A stretch of DNA of 64,000 bases from Pseudoalteromonas rubra. Lineage in GTDB: Bacteria > Pseudomonadota > Gammaproteobacteria > Enterobacterales > Alteromonadaceae. The DNA lies in contig NZ_CP013611.1 of the NCBI RefSeq assembly GCF_001482385.1, positions 1,240,001-1,304,000 on the forward strand, read 5' to 3'. Below are positions 62,831 through 64,000 of this stretch, piece by piece; positions within the stretch are counted from its first letter, which is position 1; every line of letters starts with the position of its first letter. The notes under the pieces are model-generated. The model did not search any database. It was not told the DNA's origin and was given only the letters and a program-made list of their open reading frames with translations. The translations under genes were made by a program, and so were the position numbers.

Positions 62831-63213
62831 GTTGCCCTTTATATCTGATTGCCATCACTTATCACCGCCCCGTTATCCCAATAAATAATACTTCAATTCC
62901 ATCACCTGCGATCTAATCCGCATAGGCCATTTCCGTTATAAGCTGCTGACACCAAATCAGGGACTGACAAACATCTTCAACCCGGCCAATCGGCACAAAG
63001 ATACCTGCCTTACTATCCTAATTAGACCATTTATATGAAATCTGTAAGTAAAAGCTCCTTAAAGTCAATTGGCACCCACATTCCGCACTAATGCATTGAG
63101 CTGAATAGACATTAAATTACTGGAATTTTTAGGCAATTTTTAAATAACCCGACTAAGCTTTAAGTAGCCTTGCATTAAGAGACCGCATCATCAACAGGTT
63201 ATTGGAGTTCATT
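62831..63213. other. Spacer between sodB and prkA
   Basis: About 380 bp with no recognisable gene. It must hold the prkA promoter; no clear sigma-70 box pair could be chosen. Confidence 0.4.
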
Positions 63214-64000
63214 ATGAGTATATTTGAGCACTACCAGTCCAGATACGAAGCGTCCCAAGAAGAAGAGTTCACGATTGCGGAATATTTGGAAATATGTAAA
63301 GAAGATAAAGCTGCATATGCGAGCGCCCCTGAGCGCCTGCTAATGGCAATTGGTGAACCTGAAATGGTTGATACTTCGACAGATGCGCGGCTCAGCCGCC
63401 TGTTCTCAAATCGCGTGATCGCGCGCTACCCAGCTTTCCATGAGTTTTATGGCATGGAAGACGCCATTGAACAGATCGTTTCTTACCTAAAACACGCCGC
63501 ACAAGGCCTGGAAGAGTACAAGCAAGTACTTTACTTACTCGGCCCGGTCGGTGGGGGTAAGTCTTCGATTGCCGAGAAGCTCAAATACCTGATGCAACAG
63601 GTGCCCATTTATGCAATTAAAGGCTCTCCGGTCAACGACCACCCGTTGAGCTTGTTTAATCCGCTCGAAGACGGTGAGTTACTCAACAAAGAGTACGGCA
63701 TTAACAGTCGTTATTTACGCACCGTGATGTCCCCCTGGGCGACCAAGAGATTGCATGAATTTAACGGCGACATTTCTAAATTTAGAGTGGTAAAACGCTA
63801 TCCCTCTATCTTAGACCAGACAGCCATCGCGAAAACTGAACCTGGCGATGAAAACAATCAGGACATTTCCGCATTGGTTGGTAAAGTCGATATTCGGAAA
63901 TTGGAGCATTACGCTCAAAATGATCCGGATGCATACTCTTATTCAGGCGCACTGTGTTTAGCGAATCAGGGCTTAATGGAATTTGTGGAAATGTTTAAAG
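63214..64000 (+). CDS. prkA: PrkA (YeaG) serine protein kinase, N-terminal part
   Basis: 262 residues are visible; the gene runs off the right edge (full family length about 640). MSIFEHYQSRYEASQEEEFT and Walker A GPVGGGKSS (residues 110-118) identify the AAA-like domain of PrkA/YeaG kinases, which are linked to stress and stationary-phase responses with YeaH and SpoVR (YcgB). GGAG lies 7 nt before the ATG. The partner genes would be to the right. Confidence 0.93.
   Translation, partial: MSIFEHYQSRYEASQEEEFTIAEYLEICKEDKAAYASAPERLLMAIGEPEMVDTSTDARLSRLFSNRVIARYPAFHEFYGMEDAIEQIVSYLKHAAQGLEEYKQVLYLLGPVGGGKSSIAEKLKYLMQQVPIYAIKGSPVNDHPLSLFNPLEDGELLNKEYGINSRYLRTVMSPWATKRLHEFNGDISKFRVVKRYPSILDQTAIAKTEPGDENNQDISALVGKVDIRKLEHYAQNDPDAYSYSGALCLANQGLMEFVEMFK

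Overview
The window looks like a chromosomal segment of a marine gammaproteobacterium of the order Alteromonadales, most likely Pseudoalteromonas. The evidence is gene order and protein character: rne/rluC/yceF/yceD, yejK-yejL-yejM, aceK followed by a LysR gene, tol-pal-cpoB, ruvCAB, recCBD and gltBD, plus a nine-copy tRNA-Lys array. No plasmid, prophage, insertion sequence, CRISPR array or toxin cluster was found; almost everything is housekeeping or lineage-specific core genome.

Layout. 1-6.5 kb: partial yceD, yceF (maf), a HAD phosphatase and rluC, with rne diverging behind a long leader; RNase E carries a 22-unit, 27-bp tandem repeat in its tail. 6.5-12.6 kb: a largely empty stretch, a frameshifted MltC-like transglycosylase and two lipoprotein transcription units (an LPP20-like gene, and divergently a COG3014-like/LpoB-like/LPP20-like trio) around an inverted repeat. 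12.6-24.2 kb: yejK, yejL, yejM, aceK and its LysR neighbour, then small membrane, periplasmic and signalling genes (CBS, FHA-winged helix, Mpo1-like). 24.4-33.2 kb: recCBD. 33.3-36.9 kb: a diguanylate cyclase, tRNA-Ser(GGA), nadA and nine identical tRNA-Lys(UUU) genes. 37.0-41.8 kb: tolQRAB-pal-cpoB. 41.8-42.8 kb: about 1 kb without protein genes that holds a candidate small RNA with its own promoter and terminator. 42.8-46.9 kb: ruvCAB and aspS. 47.0-50.0 kb: DUF72, an orphan RiPP-precursor-like peptide gene, a GFA protein and two metallopeptidases. 50.0-55.1 kb: grpE with an HrcA-like repressor gene, nadK, an unknown membrane protein and recN. 55.2-62.8 kb: gltBD, grxD and sodB. 63.2-64 kb: the start of prkA.

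Functional themes are envelope maintenance (Tol-Pal, LpoB-like and COG3014-like lipoproteins, YejM, lytic transglycosylase), DNA repair (RecBCD, RuvABC, RecN, with LexA-type boxes before recN and ruvC), RNA metabolism (RNase E, RluC, tRNA arrays) and nitrogen/redox metabolism (GltBD, NadA, NadK, GrxD, SodB). The most interesting items are the orphan RiPP-like peptide, the intergenic small-RNA candidate, the HrcA-like gene with a non-CIRCE inverted repeat and a sigma-32 promoter before grpE, and the gltB control region with an ARG box and a LiuR-like palindrome. Starts were adjusted by hand wherever a better ribosome binding site or a family-typical N-terminus was visible. All family names rest on recognising sequence by eye; no database search was run.
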